From NCBI GenBank assembly GCA_019925795.1, contig CM034311.1, forward strand, positions 21,698,231 through 21,762,230: a DNA stretch of 64,000 nt, written 5' to 3'. The notes under the pieces are model-generated. The model saw only the letters and a program-made list of their open reading frames with translations, was not told the origin of the DNA and searched no databases. Below, piece after piece: positions 11,211-22,989 of the stretch. Source of the DNA: Dendrobium chrysotoxum (taxonomy: Eukaryota > Streptophyta > Magnoliopsida > Asparagales > Orchidaceae). The number at the start of each line of letters is the position of its first letter. Position 1 is the stretch's first letter. Position numbers and translations under genes: made by a program.

Positions 11211-12869
11211 AAACTGAGAGCCCTATTCAGGATGGATACATGGGTTTCCCCTCCTTTAGAAACTCTAAAGAGCTTCATCACCTATAATAGATCGGTTCTT
11301 CATAATTACTTCATTTCAACTTCTCCCCTTTCTCTTATCTTAAGCATATTAATTTTGGTGGAAAATGAGACCACGGTTGCATAGTTTCAACTGCTCACCT
11401 TTGCTTTTGGTATTGGTCCCGGATATGAATTTGTTTTTTTATTACCTAGTTAATTCCTTTTACATTTTCTATATATGAACTTTCACAAGGCATACTTAGC
11501 GACATTGAATCAACAATTTCGGAGCATTTCTTGGCTTATTGATGAGTCTTTCCCTATTGTTGGGCTTTATTTCAATTAACATATGTGGTTTTCAAACAAT
11601 AGAATTTTGGTGAGGAGGTTTTGAAAATCGGGAACAATTACATCTACTTGTTACTTTGGATAAGCTTTGGTAGCCTTTCACACCATTCTCCATTAATATC
11701 TCAAACTTTGTCAATACACCATATATTTTGGGCGTTGATGTTATACTTAATATGGTAATGGATTGGTCACTGTGGAATCTAGAATGGCTACAGTTTTTAT
11801 TTTTTTATTTTTTTGTCATTTTTTGTAGTTTTAAGCAGGTGTCATTTTATCTAGCAGGATTTTCATGAAATTATGAGGTGGGAAGATATAACCATGTGGA
11901 AATTAGAAATAAATTTCTAATTAGTTGAAAGTATTTTTATAGCCTCGTGAATTTTAATTTGTTCTGAGTTCCAAATTTTTGACAGCCTAAAATCATAAAC
12001 ACTGGGGGGATCACTCAATATACCCTTTTGTATTGCAAGCCCATCTTGGTTCTATTCAGGTGGTCTACAATATTTGAAGTATCTTAAAGATCCTATCATA
12101 AAACACTAGGGGCATGGCAAGTGGGACTTCAACTTATTAATTCTCAGATTTTTCCATGTAATTTTTCTTACCGACTTTTATAGCAGCCATTTATAACTGC
12201 ATTTTTTGTTTTTTTGTAAATGCATGTAGTTCATTCCCTTAGGTCAGGGTATGTAGACAGTTGAAAAAAGCTGGGAATCATTGCACTAAATTCAAATTAT
12301 GAAAGGTTTAAGTATTTGAATTCTTCATTTCAGGAAAAAAGATCATCAAAGGATAACTAACATTAATTTCTATTTTTTTTTCCAATAAAAACATAATCAT
12401 TGTTCTTTTATTTGAAAGAATTCAAATTCTTTTTTGGAATTCCTCTTCATGGCTTTCCTTGTTTGAGAGATACCCTCAATGAAGACTTTAATATTAAGAG
12501 GATCCCTCCGGATGACTTTCCATGGTTTCTTTCCTTAATGTTTGTAAATTCTATTCTATAAATCACGGAGCATGTAAGGATTAAAATAATGCTAGAATAT
12601 AAGCATTATAAGCAGTTCTCCTTCCTCCTATTGTGAGAGATAGCCTACCTCTCCCCTCTTTCTTTTCCTTTCTTGCTTGCTCAAGTCCCATATTCTCTCT
12701 CCCCATTCTTGATCCTCTCATAGACCGATTTCTTCTCTCTATATCAAAGGACCAATCAAGAATAAAAAATTCCACACATGCACCAATAGAGTGTCTTTAA
12801 AATCATGAAAAAGCAATTATTCGCTTGATGAAAAAATCCACAAGACCCCTTAAAAGGAACTAATATTCA
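11211..12869. other. No recognisable gene; AT-rich spacer
   Basis: I read both strands for the missing last FIS1 exon (a short TRP-Arg-Gln segment, then a glycine/alanine-rich membrane anchor) and saw nothing. The open frame at 12581-12775 (minus) shows no family. The sequence is AT-rich with short homopolymers. Confidence 0.5.
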
Positions 12870-13659
12870 ACAGTAGAAACATGTACAACAACAACAACAA
12901 CAACATCAAGCCTTCGTCCCACTACGTGGGGTCGACTACATGAATCCTTTTGCTCCATTGTGTCCTGTTAAAAGTCAAATTCTCGTTTAAATCTAATAAA
13001 GAAAGATCATTTCTAATATTTTCTAATTAAGTCTTTTTAGGTCTACCTCTAACTTTCTTAACATAAGTTAAATCTACAACTTCTACTTTCCTAACCGGGT
13101 CATCGGCAGGCCGCCGTTTTATGTGACCAAACTATCTAAGGCAACTCTCTCTAATCTTATCTTCCACTAGAGCTACTCCAAACTTTTCACGTATATGCTC
13201 ATTTTGTATCCTATCTCTAAGGGTAAAGCCACTCATCCACCTGAGCATCCTCATCTCTGCAACATTTAACTTAGTATTATGCTTCTCTTTTAATGGCCAA
13301 CATTCAGCACCATAAAGCATTGCAAGGAGGGGGACTTCTCCATCACACAACAAGCCCGATGCATTCCTCCACTTCAACCATCCAACTTAAATTCTACTGA
13401 TAATATCCCCATCAATTTCACCATCACTTTGAACAATAGATCTAGGATATCTACAACGTGTACTTTTATTAATAATTTGATCGCCCAAAGTCGCAATCCC
13501 TTCACTAGGTCTATTACTACTAAAATTACACTCCATATATTTTGTTTTAGATCTACTCAAGCGAAAACCTTTAGACTCTAAGGTTGACTTCCATAATTCA
13601 AGTTTACCTTCAAATCCCACTCTAGTTTTATCGACAAAAAGAATATCATTAGCAAAAAG

Positions 13660-15576
13660 CAAGGTTGTGAAAATCGGACCGGACAATGAACCGGAAGGAG
13701 AGGTTCACGGTTCGACCGGTCGAACCGGATGACGTAATAAATAATAATATATATTAAAAATTAATAAAATTAATATAATATAGTACAATAAATGAGCATT
13801 TAATAATATTTATAAAATTTTAAAAATATATAATAAAAATTTATAAATATAAATATCATTTAAGAATAATATATTTATATGTTTATAATTAAAAATATTT
13901 ATAAGAATAATCACTGTTTTGAAAACCGGACCGGACCGGCCGATTCAATCGTGAACTGGTCTGGTGGCCGGCCCGATCCAACTTACAAAACCGGCTCTGC
14001 ATCGAATCGGATTAAACCGGATTGAACCGGCGGTTCAACAATGAACCGTCGAACCGGTCCGGGTTGGAAAAAACCGGCCAGTCTATAAAAAAAATTTAAT
14101 TTTGTTTTAATTAAATTTTAAATAATATATTTTAGTTTACTAAATTCTTTTAACTTTTTTAAATAAATTTTATTAAATATGATGATTAATTACACAATAA
14201 TATAAGTAAGTTATCACAAATAACTCACATAATTTATTTAGGAAAAAGTGTGTACTTCACACTTTATAAAGGGTTCAAAGCAACATCCTCAAACTCCTCC
14301 TATAATGTGGGACTAAAAAAGTTGCATGAATATTTAGTATGTGAATTTGAGCTTATTTGGGCTTCAAATTTGGGCTACAAATTTGGGCAATATGTATTAT
14401 AAATTTGCTATAATATATATTATAAGAATTATAATATAAAATTTTAATTTTATAAATTTAAATATTATATTAATTATTATTCTTATAAATATATTTAATT
14501 TTAAATATAGAAATATATTATTTTTAAATGATATTTATATTTATAATTTTTATTATGTGTTTTTTTAATTTATAAATATTATTAAATGCTCAAATATTTA
14601 ATTATTTATATTATATTAATGATTATAAATTTTTAATATTATAAATTTATATATTATACTAAATATTATTCTTATAAATACATTATTCTTAAATGATATT
14701 TATATGTATAAAATTTTATAAATATTATTAAATGCTTATATACTTAAATTATATTATGTTAATTTTATTAATTTTTAATAATATTATTATTTATTACATC
14801 ATCCGGTTCGAACAGGTCGAACCGGGATCCTCTCCTTCTTCCGGTTCATTGTCCGGTCCGATTTTCAAAACCTTGAGAATAATATTTAATATAATATATA
14901 AATTCATAATATTAAAAATTAATGATCATTAAATAATATAAATATATGAGCATTTAATAATATTTAATATTTATAAAATTTTAAAAAATATAATAATAAT
15001 TTATAAATATAAATATCATTTAAGAATAATTTATTTATATATTTATAATAAAATATATTTATAAGAGTAATATTTAATATAATATATAAATTTATAATGT
15101 TAAAATTTATATTATAAATTCTTATAGTATATATTATAATAAATTTATAATACACTAGCCCAAATTTGTAGCCCAACTAAGCTTAAATTTGAAGCCCAAC
15201 TAAGCCCAAATTCACAGTTTAAACTATTCATGCAACTTTTTTAGTCCCACATCATAGAAGGAGTTTGAAGCAGTTGTTTTGAATCCTTTAAATGGTGTGA
15301 AATGCACACTTCTTCCTAAACACATAATATGTGATACTTGAGATAATGTGCATATATTAAGGTGTAATTAATCATTATATTTAATAAAAATATTTTAAAA
15401 AATTAAAAAACTTTAATAAACTAAAATATATTATTTAATATTTAATTAAAATAAAAATAAATTTTTTTATATAACCGGTGGTTTGATGCGAAGCTGGTTC
15501 TGTGGGCTGGATCGGAACGGTCATCAGACCGGTTCACGGTTGAACCGGCCGGTCCGGTCCGGTTTTCAAAACATTG
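13660..15576 (+). mobile_element. Outer hAT MITE, inserted in the LINE
   Basis: Termini CAAGGTTGTGAAAATCGGAC and (complement of the right end) CAATGTTTTGAAAACCGGAC form inverted repeats that fit the hAT CANNG rule. An 8-bp target duplication GCAAAAAG flanks it at 13652-13659 and 15577-15584, and removing the element rejoins the LINE coding sequence. Without the nested copy it is about 945 bp. No transposase is seen. Confidence 0.9.
13912..14875 (-). mobile_element. Inner hAT MITE, same family, opposite orientation
   Basis: Termini CACTGTTTTGAAAACCGGAC and (complement) CAAGGTTTTGAAAATCGGAC. The 8-bp duplication AGAATAAT lies at 13904-13911 and 14876-14883. Its 964-bp body matches the outer element in reverse, including the block around GCCCAAATTTGTAGCCC and the block around TAGTCCCACAT. 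It therefore jumped into an already inserted relative. Confidence 0.9.
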
Positions 15577-16040
15577 GCAAAAAGCATACACCAAGGTACA
15601 TCATCTTGCAAATGTCTAGTAAGAACATCCATGACTAAAGCCAAAAGGTATGGGCTTAAGGCTGATCCTTGATGTAAACCAACCAAAATAGGAAAATACT
15701 CGGTCAAACCACCTTGTGTTTGAACACAAATAATAGCTCCTGCATACATATCTTTAATGATTTCAATATAAGCATTATTAACTCCTTTCTATTCAAGAAC
15801 TCTCCATAGCACTTCTCTTGGGACTTTATCATATGCTTTCTCTAAATTAATAAATATCATATACAGATCCTCCTTATTCTCTCTATATTTCTCCATCAAA
15901 CCTCTCAATAAATGTATGGCTTCCATAGTAGACCTACTCGGCATGAATCCAAATTGATTTTGAGAAATATTAGTATCACGCCGCAACCTACGCTCCATAA
16001 CTTGCTCCCATAGCTTTAAAGTATGACAGTAGAAACATGT

Positions 16041-16589
16041 GCATGTGAATAAAATCATGAAAATCTGAGAATTTGCTTTTATCCGGAAAAAGGAACAATA
16101 AAGGATATATTTTACCACAGAATCACCATGTAGAACATCTTAAACAGAGAAATAGTGTGACATGAGACATTACGGTGAACTTGGAGGAACAAAAAATGAC
16201 TGCAACCCAAAAATAATCCATATCTAAATAAAACTAAAGTCTTAAAATATTAAAATTAAGAAAAATGATATGAAATAATAAATGATAGTCATATGAGAGT
16301 TTATGTATGTATATAAAATAACAGTTTTTTTTAGATGGTTCAGAGATTAAATAAGGATTTGGACAAGATTATATACTATGGCACTTTGCATATAGACTCA
16401 TTTACATTCTAAGTGACTTAATCAATGCGGGTTAATGTACTAATATGTTTTGCTGGCATAATGCTTTCAAAGCATCAAAAAACATCTTAGGATGCAACAA
16501 GCCTGATGCTATTCAATCCACATCTAACCATTATACAGCAAGCAAAGCATCATTTTTCTATATAAGAACATAATAGCGTAAGGGCATAC
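16041..16589. other. FIS1 intron 3 (5' part); no other feature seen
   Basis: It starts with the GTATGCCC donor after exon 3 (read on the minus strand) and extends to the LINE target duplication. AT-rich; nothing else recognisable. Confidence 0.6.
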
Positions 16590-19500
16590 CTCCAAACAAC
16601 GCTCCAAAAGCTGTCTACTCCTGGCATAATCTCCATTTCTATAATGTCCAACAGCTAAAAGATACAATTTCTCTCTTGTCTGTAGAGGGCTGGTAGAACT
16701 ATCCAAAGAAGCTGTGATATAGCAATATTGTTAATCATAATTGGCAGTCCGAAGATTATAGCAGTAACCAACAACACCATATATAGAAAGTAAGCGAAGA
16801 GTTAGCCATAAATTTACAGATGAAAAATTAGTGATTGCATTATGACCTTCAAGCATGGCTATCCCACGATTCACATCTTCGGTTTGCCTAGAATGAACAA
16901 GAGCCCAAGACAATCTCACAAGACTTTCATTCTTATTCTCAGCATTTCTTGCATTAGCAACCTCCTCCTCACAACCCTGCACCAAACAGTCCAAAAGAAT
17001 GCGAATAGAGCTGTGCATGACAGTGGCTAGAAGACATTCAGAAATAAAGATGCTGCTTGTATCTCAAGAAAAATTTTAAATATTTGAAATGCGATGCTCA
17101 ATTATAATTCTTAATGCTCTTCTGTGATCTCCCAAATTCGTCATAAAAGAAAATCAATTTTAATAAATGATGTTTGAATCAATGTCTTATACATTCTTTT
17201 TATGTCAAGACAAATAGAATTCCACAATTACCAAGGGCATGAAGCATGAATATTAAGCCAAAAAAGAGAGATAATAACAAAACTGTAAAAGTAATTTAGA
17301 GATTTAGCTTTGAACTCCCTGCATTTCATCAATGACGGCCGAGAACTAGAAACAGAACTGCAAAAATATACGGCTTACAGAAACAAATGAATTGCAAAAA
17401 ATCATGAAATTACACACTTCTATGCTGAATACTCAAATATAAAAACAGGTAAAACTATTAATAGGTAGAAAATTGACTTCAATGCATTTGACTGGTAAAA
17501 ACACCCTAACGAAATTGAAGACCCAGCAGAGCTTCCAAATATTAAAGCTATTCAAAGGAATTAAATAATTTTTGTGTAGAGAAGTTAAATAGGAAAATTA
17601 GGACACCTAAAAATAAAGAGAAATGATCAAAAAGAACCCCTGACTGTTTATGGGGCCCATTTTAATTCCAGACTATATAAAATACCTAATTTAGTCCCCG
17701 GCCTCTTTAAACAAGGACCAAAATAGCCTTGCCATCTGAACAAATGAAAATTGAAGTTAATTGTGTTAAAAAAATAAGGGTAGTTCGGTCATATACATTT
17801 TTTCCTTGAATTTTTTAGCAAATCCAATTTTCCACTTCTCATATTTTCTCGCATATAGCAGCTAACTTCGTGAAGTAAGTTTTCAAATCTTTACATAGTG
17901 GTTGTATATTATATTAGAAATAATTCTTATAAGATGAGATATTAAAATAGGTATTTTTTTATTTAAAATAATCAAATTTAATTTTTTATATGATCAATTT
18001 ATTTATGTTTATTTATTTCAAACAAGTTAAATAATAAAAAATCAAATGTAAATAAAAAATGTCAAATATTAACAAACATGAACCAAACATGAATAATAGA
18101 AAATATCAAAATTGATTTGCATAAACTTAGTTGGCTAGCTCAAAATTACTTTAATAAAATTTCAAATTAGCTCGATTCACATTAATTATACTCATACCCA
18201 AGATTGTGAAAATCGGACCGAAGATAAAATCGGAAGAAAGAGAGGTTCAAGGTTTAATGGTTCGGCAGAGGTTGAACCGAGTAATATAATAAATATTAAA
18301 ATTATTTAAATAATATCTAAATGACAATAATTATATAATAATCATGCAATAATGTAAATTTGTGACAAAAAATAAATAAAATTCACGCAAAATAAAATAT
18401 TTCATAATTTTAAATTTAAACACATGTAATCATTAATTTTAATTCACATGTAATATAAATTTAGTTTACATAAAAATTTATAAATTTAATATAAATCATT
18501 GTTGATTTATATTTTATATTTTGATAAAATCTACACCTATAGATTATATATTAAATTCACATCATTAAATTACATCTATATATTCATATTGAGTCATTTA
18601 TAATTTAAAATACATAAAAATTAGTTTTTTATATTGTATAAATAAATAAATAGGATAAAAAACTAAATATTATTAACCATAAAATGAATATTATTCACAT
18701 TATAAAAAATTAATTAAAAAATATATTTAAAAATATATTATGTATGTCTTGTGAACTTGAGAACTTCATCATAGTTATTTAAAAATTTTTATATTCTAAG
18801 TTGATGCCAATTCCCAAACACAAATTTAAATTGAGCTGAAATAAAACAATTTGTATCCTAACTTGATGCCAATTCGCATTAACTCGATTCATTACTACCA
18901 TAATTATAATCTTTCATGATAATCTTCAGAATGAAGAGTTACATCTATTCATGAATATTAGAGAGTAAGTTTAATACTGAGCGGACATTTTCAATCATCG
19001 TGTTAAGAAGATCAAGGTTGACAGATTCCACTCACTTTGTAGAACAGTCTGAAGATGCTTTTGTTAGCAGCTTTGTCATCTGCTTGTGCTTGGGCAGGAG
19101 CGGGTAAGTGGCAACTAAACCGCAACTTCCCTTTAGACCATCATCCGCAACTTTGCAGGTGATCTCTTCAAGTCAAGAAATCTCTTGCGACTGTTCCCAT
19201 CCCATCTAGCATCTTGCCTCTCTACTCAACCTCAATTACACAAGGTCATGCATGAGGACCTTGTTAGCTAGGGTAAATTCTCAAAAGATAGTACAACAAC
19301 AACAAAAACATCAAGCCTTTACCCCACTACGTAGGGTCGACTACATGAATCCTTTTTCTCCATCGTGTCCTATTAAGAGTCAAAATTCTCATTTAAATAT
19401 AATAAAGAAATGTCATTTTAAATATTTTCTAACCAAGTATTTTTAGGTCTACCTCTACCTTTAAATAAGGCAAATTTAATAAATCTACTCTCCTAACCGG

Positions 19501-21829
19501 GTCATCAGAAGGCTGTCGTTTTAAGTGACCAAACCATCTAAGCTGACTCTCTCTAATCTTATCTTCCACAAGAGCTACTCCAACCTTTTCACTTATATGC
19601 TCGTAGGGGTGTCAAAATGGATTTTCGGGTTCTGTTCGGGTCCAATCCGAAACTGACCCGCCTTCAATTGACTTGACCCAATTAGGCAAACGGGTCAGAA
19701 ATCAAAACCTGGACTCGACCCTCTAGCTCGCAATGCAACCAGGCACGAGTGATTGCAAGCGCGAGTACACGCGGGCGAAGGAGCGAGAACATGGCCAGCA
19801 AGCAAGCCTGCGGGCAAGGGAGCGAGCGCGTGCAGGCAATCGCGGGCGCAAGTGCGGACAAGGCTCGAGTGCGAACGCGAGCATGAGTGCAGGATCGCTT
19901 CGAGCGAGAGGGTGACCCGGGTTGATTTTGGGTTTTCGGCTTGATCCGAGCCCTCCCAAAATTAAAAATGGGTTAGAAAATGAAACTTGAACCCAACCCG
20001 CTTGCAAAACGGGTTGACCCGAACCCATAATTTTTTAGGTCAGGTCCGAGTTGGGTCAAATATTGACACCCCTATATGCTCGTTTCTTATCATATCTTTA
20101 AGAGTAAAGTCACTCATCCACCTGAGCATCCTCATCTCTGCAACACTTAACTTAATATTATGCTTCTCTTTTAATGGCCAACAATTTGCACCATAAAGAA
20201 TTGTAGGTCTCAAACGATAGTAATAATAAATAAAAATTTATCAACAACTAAGCTAAAATGCTCAAAATACCCTAAATTCATGCCTCCACCGTAACTTTTG
20301 GGCACATTATTGTGACATTTAACTGGCAATTTAGATGGCAGGACTATTTGGGTCCTTGCATAAAAAGTCTAGGGACCAAATAGGACCTTTTACATGATAT
20401 GGGACTAAAATTGCCCCTAAAAATAGTAGGGGAAGGCCCTTTACTCTAAAAATAAATCAAGCACAATGCTTCAAAATATAATAAGATTTTAAAAAAACGT
20501 TAAATATTATAACATATCACTCAAAAACAAAACTGTTCATTTTGGAATTAATATTTCAAGAATTTCACAAAATGATAAGAAATAAGAATATTAAAAAAAA
20601 AAGGAAATAACCATACATGGCATTAGCCAAATCCAAAGAGAATTCCCAGAGCACTGATTTGAAATAAAAAATTCAAATAGCAAGCTTAATTCAGCATCCC
20701 ATATCTTATCATTAAAAGTGGCCCAAACAATCTTGAATAACGCATGAAATTTCCAATAGCATTCAACACATCTAATAGCAAAGATATCTCAATAACATTC
20801 AACCAAAAAACCCCTAAAACTAACCGTTTTATATGTAACTTCTAAATTATGCATATCATAAATTCAGAGGAAAAGCCTTAAATTTTTTTAATGATGTAAA
20901 CATCACCAATCCATCTCCAACCACAATGAACTTTATCAACGATATAATTGTCTAATTATTTGTTTTATTGATGTTATGGTCAAATAAATTTGTGATGCGT
21001 GTTAAAAATCCAAACACGTAGAAACGCAACAAGTGAGAAACTAGCTTGGACATTAGAACTTTTGAACAAGCTATAAAGTTTCTAATATATAGCACAAATC
21101 AACTGTCAACAACCAATCCAAATTAAAACTGCTCATTTATAAAATGGAAGATTAAGGGGTAGTTTGTTTGGCACCAATTAATCAAGTAACTCAGGTTAAT
21201 AATGATTAATAACTCAACCAGATACTTAGGAAACATCACATCTCCACTACAATTAGGGGAGAGATAACAGAAACTGTGAGGGCAGCGCTTTGCTTTGAAC
21301 CAATCAATGGCATAAAGAAACAAATAAGTTAAGATCAATGGAAATAAGGAAAGTTGAAGGAAGGCTAGAAAACCCTGTGCATACAATATTCCCAAAAGTT
21401 TTGCCTATATATGTTTTGGCTAATAAGCTAAAAGCAAGGCATAGAAAACCTGTAAAATCCAAATTCACAGCATGGTGAAAAAGCATGTGTCAACCAAATA
21501 ATAACGCGATCAAAAGCCGATTGAACAGCTATGAAGCCACACATCGAAGATGGATTCGAAATTGAAGAAAGTCTGCGGCAGCAGACATAGCAGAACTGGT
21601 GATTATAGGATGCCCTAATCTACCCATTTCCATGGCCCAAAACCGTGGCCGCAACCAATCAAAATCAGTGTGCGAAGAAATGGCGTATAGAACTAGGAAG
21701 GCCTGGTTTGGAGAAGGGAAGAGGGAAGGTTATTACCGCAATAATATCACGATCGCACCACGGGATGTTATCGCCACCGCTGAAGAAGGAACTAACAGAA
21801 TCGAAAAAACTCATGATCTTGGCATCCAT
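16590..21829 (-). CDS. FIS1: Mitochondrial fission 1 protein (BIGYIN type), exons 1-3 only
   Basis: FIS1 is a tail-anchored outer-membrane protein of mitochondria and peroxisomes that takes part in organelle division with dynamin-related proteins. Exon 1, 21737-21829, encodes MDAKIMSFFDSVSSFFSGGD and NIPWCDRDIIA. Exon 2, 16847-16976, starts GCEEEVANARNAE and holds LVRLSWALVHSRQTEDVNRG. Exon 3, 16590-16711, holds REKLYLLAVGHYRNGDYARS and ends RQLLERCLE. All junctions are GT-AG and in phase, giving 115 residues that cover the TPR-like helical bundle. The N-terminal MEKEDEGTA of the longer open frame is upstream of the family start, so I chose the Met at 21829. The expected last exon (about 50 residues, with the transmembrane anchor) was not found. 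It may lie left of the window or be lost. Intron 1 is 4.76 kb and full of transposons. Confidence 0.9.
18199..18290 (+). repeat. hAT MITE end, partner end not found
   Basis: CAAGATTGTGAAAATCGGAC and the following GGAAGAAAGAGAGG and GGTTGAACCGAGTAATATAA match the left end of the hAT MITE at 13660. I could not find the other terminus or a duplication of the preceding 8 bases, so the element is probably truncated. AT-rich sequence to about 18900 may be its body. Confidence 0.55.
19294..20211 (-). mobile_element. RTE LINE fragment, 5'-truncated, split by a hAT MITE
   Basis: The 3' tract of CAA repeats starts at 19294. The plus strand then shows the family's CCCACTACGTAGGGTCGAC block and the complement of the LINE tail, to an abrupt 5' end at 20211. 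Imperfect duplications AAAAGATAGTA (19283-19293) and AAACGATAGTA (20212-20222) flank it. Only the 3' few hundred bases of the LINE are present. Confidence 0.85.
19604..20074. mobile_element. hAT MITE, 471 bp, TAGGGGTGTCAA ends
   Basis: Ends TAGGGGTGTCAA and TTGACACCCCTA are perfect inverted repeats. The 8-bp duplication TATGCTCG is at 19596-19603 and 20075-20082, and removing the element rejoins the LINE. The centre (about 19730-19915) is GC-rich with a GCGAG-type pattern and gives spurious open frames on both strands. No transposase. Confidence 0.9.
20457..21736 (-). other. FIS1 intron 1, remainder
   Basis: AT-rich intron sequence between the MULE duplication and the exon 1 donor (GTAATAACC on the minus strand). 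Short open frames here show no family resemblance. Confidence 0.6.
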
Positions 21830-21959
21830 GGCCGTTCCTTCGTCTTCTTTCTCCACGAGAAGATAGGTTTTTTTATTTTTAATTTCCCCCGACGAGCAGT
21901 GTAGCCTGTGGAGAAAACCGGAGAACTTGGTCGCTAAGAAATAAATAGCATTACTAGGT

Positions 21960-22475
21960 TTTACAGTGGTTCGGTAGGCATTGGCTCTACACGGATCAAA
22001 GGTGAAAGGATCAGTATTGGATTGAAAACGAGTTGAGCCCAGCTAGAGCCATTTCAAGCTTGAATTTGAGATGGATTAATTAATAAAATTCGAGCTCAAA
22101 CTTTATTTACTGGGTTTGAACCAGCTCTCATAGTCCAGCTTTTTTATTATGAAAAAAAAAAAATAATTATACTCAAATAATTATTATAATAAAAAAATAA
22201 AAATTTTTAAGAAATATAATAAAGAATCATTTAATATAAGAAAATATGACATAAATTTTAAGCATATTTATAATTTTATACTTAAAATTTTAAATAATAA
22301 TATATTTTAAGTGCATTTTACATTAATATTTTTTAAACAAGCCGGCTCGTGAGCTAACAAGTTAAGTCAGGATTGGCTCAAGCTTTGCTTGTTAGATCAT
22401 AAAACTCAGTTTACGAGCCATTTATTGAGTTGAGCTTGAGTTGGCTCACAATTCGACTGACTCAACACCCTATAA
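21960..22475. repeat. Degenerate hAT-like repeat upstream of FIS1
   Basis: The region contains GAGTTGAGC, GGCTCGTGAGC, GCTCAAGC and GAGCTTGAG words near both ends around an AT-rich centre, the pattern seen in the better-defined MITE at 29625-29991. Clear termini and target duplications could not be fixed. It lies 130-650 bp upstream of the FIS1 start codon. Confidence 0.35.
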
Positions 22476-22479
22476 CGCC

Positions 22480-22985
22480 CACTAAGCCAGTGTGCAATTG
22501 CACTTGATCTCACCTGATCTGATAAGAATAATGTAATAAAATTTCTGCACCTCTTCCTCTTGTATGTATCAATGAGTGTTTTGTATGCATGAGAATGTCT
22601 GAAACTATTCTGAAGTAGGTCCCAAGGATCTATGTGCATGAATAGAAAATATGGAGTTTTTTCCCTTGGAGCATCGCAATGCTCGAGTTGGTGGTGTTGC
22701 GTCATTGGGCTCTCTGTCTTTTTGAATTTTATGGTGAATGTTGTTGCGCTGCAGCGTCGTGCTCTCTGTTGAGAGCGCCACGAAGCCAAGTCAAAAGTTT
22801 ATAAATATTTCATTTTTCGCCCAATTTCCACTTTGCCAAAACCATTTTGTAGGCACATTAATGGGTATCTTACTATCAATAACACAACAATCTTACTTGC
22901 AGTAGGGGACTTAATCACTATCCGCTGAGTGTTCTTTTTTTAATAAGTTTGGTTGGATGATAAAAATATGATCATGGAATGCGTA
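22480..22985. other. Spacer without recognisable gene
   Basis: The minus-strand open frame at 22406-22789 has no recognised motif and low-complexity composition; I do not call it a gene. The rest is AT-rich. Confidence 0.4.
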
Positions 22986-22989
22986 GAGG

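Larger units (their letters stand above)
12885..16025 (-). mobile_element. RTE-type LINE, 5'-truncated, with a nested hAT MITE
   Basis: The minus strand ends at its 3' side in a (TTG)n tract (CAACAACAAC on the plus strand at 12885-12905). A perfect 15-bp target duplication, ACAGTAGAAACATGT, flanks it at 12870-12884 and 16026-16040. The reverse transcriptase is truncated at its 5' end: it starts near MERRLRRDTNISQNQFGFM (16000), continues FINLEKAYDKVPREVLWRV and VGLHQGSALSPYLLALVMDV, and, after the hAT insertion, TKYMECNFSSNRPSEG and AEMRMLRWMSGFTLRDRIQ. Frameshifts are present. It sits downstream of FIS1 exon 3, probably in its third intron. Confidence 0.92.
17618..20446. mobile_element. MULE-like element in FIS1 intron 1, with nested insertions
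   Basis: Inverted ends (GAGAAATGATCAAAAAG... and, complemented from the right, GAGTAAAGGGCCTTCC...) share similarity for about 150 bp, including blocks around TTTTAATTCC/TTTTAGTCCC, AGTCCCCGG/GGTCCCTAG and TGCCATCT. A direct duplication TAAAAATAAA (9-10 bp) lies at 17608-17617 and 20447-20456, as expected for Mutator-like elements. The interior holds a hAT-like end at 18199 and a LINE at 19294-20211; no transposase is visible. Confidence 0.75.

Noticed and set aside
12870..16041. Search for FIS1 exon 4 between the LINE and exon 3 and down to 9540
   Set aside because: No glycine/alanine-rich anchor with a preceding acceptor was found on the minus strand.
19723..20028. Overlapping open frames on both strands, arginine- and alanine-rich
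   Set aside because: They lie inside the GC-rich centre of a hAT MITE with intact target duplication.
22406..22789. 127-codon minus-strand frame
   Set aside because: No recognised motif, no splice or regulatory support, repeat-rich surroundings.
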